Source of the DNA: GCA-003244245 sp050699875
GTDB lineage: Bacteria > Actinomycetota > Actinomycetes > Mycobacteriales > Pseudonocardiaceae
Length of the DNA stretch: 64,000 bases
Assembly (NCBI GenBank): GCA_050699875.1
Contig: JBOHFX010000107.1
Span: 19,203 to 83,202 of the forward strand
Direction of reading: 5' to 3'
Shown here: piece by piece, positions 62,283 to 64,000 of the stretch
Layout of the letters: every line of letters begins with the position of its first letter
Numbering within the stretch: position 1 is the first letter of the stretch
Made by a program: the position numbers and the translations under genes
Notes under the pieces: generated by a model
The model's database searches: none
Told to the model about the DNA's origin: nothing
Seen by the model: the letters and a program-made list of their open reading frames with translations, nothing else

Positions 62283-62575
62283 TCCGCGTCAGACTTCCAG
62301 CGCACCTGCGGACGCTCGCACAGGTCGACGGCGAGGTACAACTCCATGTCGCAGGCGAGGCCACGCAGCGCTCGGTGCTCGACGCGCTCGAGGACCACTA
62401 CCCGATGCTGCGCGGGACGATCCGTGACCACGTCACACACCGGCGCCGGGCGTTCGTGAGATTCTTCGCATGCGAGCAGGATCTGTCCCACGAGCCACCG
62501 GACGCCCCGCTGCCGCCTGCGGTGGCGATGGGCACAGAGCCTTTGCTTGTGGTAGGAGCGATGGCGGGTGGCTGA
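62279..62575 (+). CDS. MoaD/ThiS-like ubiquitin-fold protein ending in GlyGly
   Basis: The 98-residue product begins MIRVRLPAHLRTLAQVDGEV and ends LLVVGAMAGG, with the GlyGly at the very C-terminus as in sulfur carriers MoaD, ThiS and CysO. The core (VLDALEDHYPMLRGTIRDHV) fits the beta-grasp fold. It overlaps the BNR gene by ATGA. No E1-like activating enzyme or ligase is adjacent; MoeZ-type enzymes elsewhere could serve. Its role as a sulfur carrier or protein tag is inferred from the tail. Confidence 0.85.
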   Translation: MIRVRLPAHLRTLAQVDGEVQLHVAGEATQRSVLDALEDHYPMLRGTIRDHVTHRRRAFVRFFACEQDLSHEPPDAPLPPAVAMGTEPLLVVGAMAGG

Positions 62576-62623
62576 GTCCGAATCCGAACCGCGGACGGCT
62601 GACTTGACCCGAGGATCGTGACG

Positions 62624-64000
62624 CTAGGTGAGTCGGCTGAGGAAGCGGCCGACCCTCGCCGCCGTGCTGGGGTTCTCAGTCAGCGCGTAGTCGTACAGGG
62701 CGATCGGGATCGCGAAGGAATAGGTCGGGTAAGCATGAATCGAGCCGATGATCGCGTCCACGGTGAGGTCGTTGTTCATCGCCAAGGTCAGCTCATTGAT
62801 CATCTCGCCGGCGCAGTGCCCGGCGATGTGGGCGCCGATGAGCCGCCGCTTGCCGTTGACGAGCAGCTTGATCATGCCGACGGGTTCGGCGTCGGTCACG
62901 GCGCGCTCGTTGTGGCTGTAGGGGAAGCGGATGATCTCGCAGGTGTTGCCGGCCGCCCGTACCTCCGCTTCGGTGCGGCCGACGTGCGCGATTTCCGGAT
63001 CGGTGAAGGTGACCCACGGCAGGTGCCCAGGGGCGAACTTCGCCTTGATCGGGACAAAGATGTTGCGCACCGCATGCGCCGCCTGGTGGCCGGCGTAGTG
63101 GGTGAACGCCGGCCCACCGGTGACGTCGCCCACGGCGTAAATGTGCGAATGGTTGGTCTGCAGCAGGTCGTTGACGACGATGCCCCGCGCCGAGGTGGTG
63201 ACTCCGACGGCGTCCAGGCCGAGCATCTCCACATTGGGCACCCGCCCGACCGCGCACAGAATCGCGTCCACCCGCAGCTCCTCTGCGTCGAACGGGGAGC
63301 CGAGTGTGAGCACGTTGTCTGCGCCGTGCCGATGCACGGTGTGGAGCGAGGTATCAAGCCGCACATCGATTCCCTCGTCGGCGAACTGGAGCTCCAATAT
63401 GTCGATCATCTCGGCATCGTCGCGGGGAATCAGACTCGGTCCGCGCTGCAGCACGGTGACGGTCGAGCCGAGCCGGTGAAACGCCTGCGCGAGCTCTACC
63501 CCGATGGGACCGCCGCCGATCACCGCTAACCGGCCCGGTAGATCGCTCAGGTCGAAGACGTCCTCGTTGGTGAGGTAGCCGACATCGGTCAACCCGTCGA
63601 TGTCCGGTACCGCGGGCCGGCTGCCCGAGGCGATCAGGATGAATTTGGCGGTGATGTCGCGGTCGCCGACACGAAGCGTGTGCGGGTCGCGGAACGTCGC
63701 GCCGCCGAGCAGGACGTCGACCCCGAGCTCGGACAACGCCAGAACGTCGTCGAGCTTGCCGACATCGGCAATGGCCTGCTGCACCCGGGCGTTGACCGCG
63801 GCGAGCCCGGCAGGCCGGCGCTGCGCGGTCAGCCCCCATCGCTGCGCGGTGGCGCTCTCATGCGCCACCCGGGACGCTTTGATCAGCGCCTTGCTCGGCA
63901 CGCAGCCGTAGTGCAGGCAGTCCCCACCCAGCCGATCCTTGTCTATCAACGCCACCCGCTTGGCGAAGAATCGAGCCAACCGGGCCGCAGTCAACCCGCC
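62624..64000 (-). CDS. flavoprotein disulfide reductase (mercuric reductase/lipoamide dehydrogenase family), start cut off
   Basis: The frame is open to the window edge at 64000; the FAD-binding GxGxxG start is missing, and the first visible residues are GGLTAARLARFFAKR. Seen: redox-active CLHYGCVPSK, an NAD-binding LAVIGGGPIGVELAQAF, the second FAD site HIYAVGDVTGG, and a C-terminal interface HAYPTYSFA in place of the usual HxHPT. It transfers electrons from NAD(P)H to a disulfide or metal; the substrate is unknown. It converges with the MoaD-like gene. Confidence 0.9.
   Translation of the reverse strand, partial: GGLTAARLARFFAKRVALIDKDRLGGDCLHYGCVPSKALIKASRVAHESATAQRWGLTAQRRPAGLAAVNARVQQAIADVGKLDDVLALSELGVDVLLGGATFRDPHTLRVGDRDITAKFILIASGSRPAVPDIDGLTDVGYLTNEDVFDLSDLPGRLAVIGGGPIGVELAQAFHRLGSTVTVLQRGPSLIPRDDAEMIDILELQFADEGIDVRLDTSLHTVHRHGADNVLTLGSPFDAEELRVDAILCAVGRVPNVEMLGLDAVGVTTSARGIVVNDLLQTNHSHIYAVGDVTGGPAFTHYAGHQAAHAVRNIFVPIKAKFAPGHLPWVTFTDPEIAHVGRTEAEVRAAGNTCEIIRFPYSHNERAVTDAEPVGMIKLLVNGKRRLIGAHIAGHCAGEMINELTLAMNNDLTVDAIIGSIHAYPTYSFAIPIALYDYALTENPSTAARVGRFLSRLT

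Overview
This window looks like the chromosome of a high-GC actinobacterium. It carries genes typical of that phylum: a resuscitation-promoting-factor-like transglycosylase, rbpA, whiA, opcA, an ACT-domain serB next to ctaD, and the clpS-mec-cysO-cysM-murI-rph-rdgB block known from mycobacteria. The run secG-rbpA-pgl-opcA-zwf-pgi-tal-tkt-ctaB also fits Mycobacteriales or Pseudonocardiales; I cannot name a genus.

Layout. 1-4.9 kb: start of a cytochrome P450 gene with a palindromic operator, a secreted Rpf/LysM protein, an MFS transporter, a MauE-DsbA thiol-redox pair and a tRNA-Ala(GGC). 4.9-14.8 kb: an accessory region beside the tRNA. It holds an IS110 remnant, an AT-richer gene for a secreted beta-helix protein, a DUF697-like membrane protein, a sensor kinase/response regulator pair, a decayed but still bounded IS256-type element, two small helix-turn-helix genes (one broken) and three copies of a ~110-bp repeat whose first copy directly follows the tRNA. 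14.8-17.7 kb: a RibD/DHFR-like reductase, a CGNR zinc-finger protein, a secreted phytase-like protein and a thioredoxin. 18-36 kb: ctaD-serB-pth2, dinG, pncB, clpS and its neighbours, the cysO/mec/cysM protein-thiocarboxylate cysteine pathway, rhomboid, murI, a metallo-phosphodiesterase, rph, rdgB, an L,D-transpeptidase, a nitrobindin, an ABC exporter and pyrD. 36-45 kb: uvrC-rapZ-yvcK-whiA and gap-pgk-tpiA-secG-rbpA. 45-56 kb: the pentose phosphate genes in reverse orientation, then ctaB. 56-64 kb: DUF2277, a DM13 membrane protein, a DrrAB-type exporter, an ECF sigma factor with an extra C-terminal domain, a BNR-repeat protein followed by a ubiquitin-like MoaD/ThiS protein, and the start of a flavoprotein disulfide reductase cut by the window edge.

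Most informative observations. Two distant ABC-exporter loci share the same MerR/SoxR-type promoter (identical -35 hexamer, 19-bp spacer and TTGAGGTCTTAGC block), which implies a small drug-export regulon with no regulator gene nearby. CysO carries a 10-residue tail after its GlyGly. The tail lies partly in a repeated hairpin that also sits at the pyrD/uvrC junction, where a second, 16-bp perfect hairpin encloses the uvrC start codon. The repeats around tRNA-Ala look like scars of integration. The BNR/MoaD-like pair is a candidate uncharacterised ubiquitin-like system.
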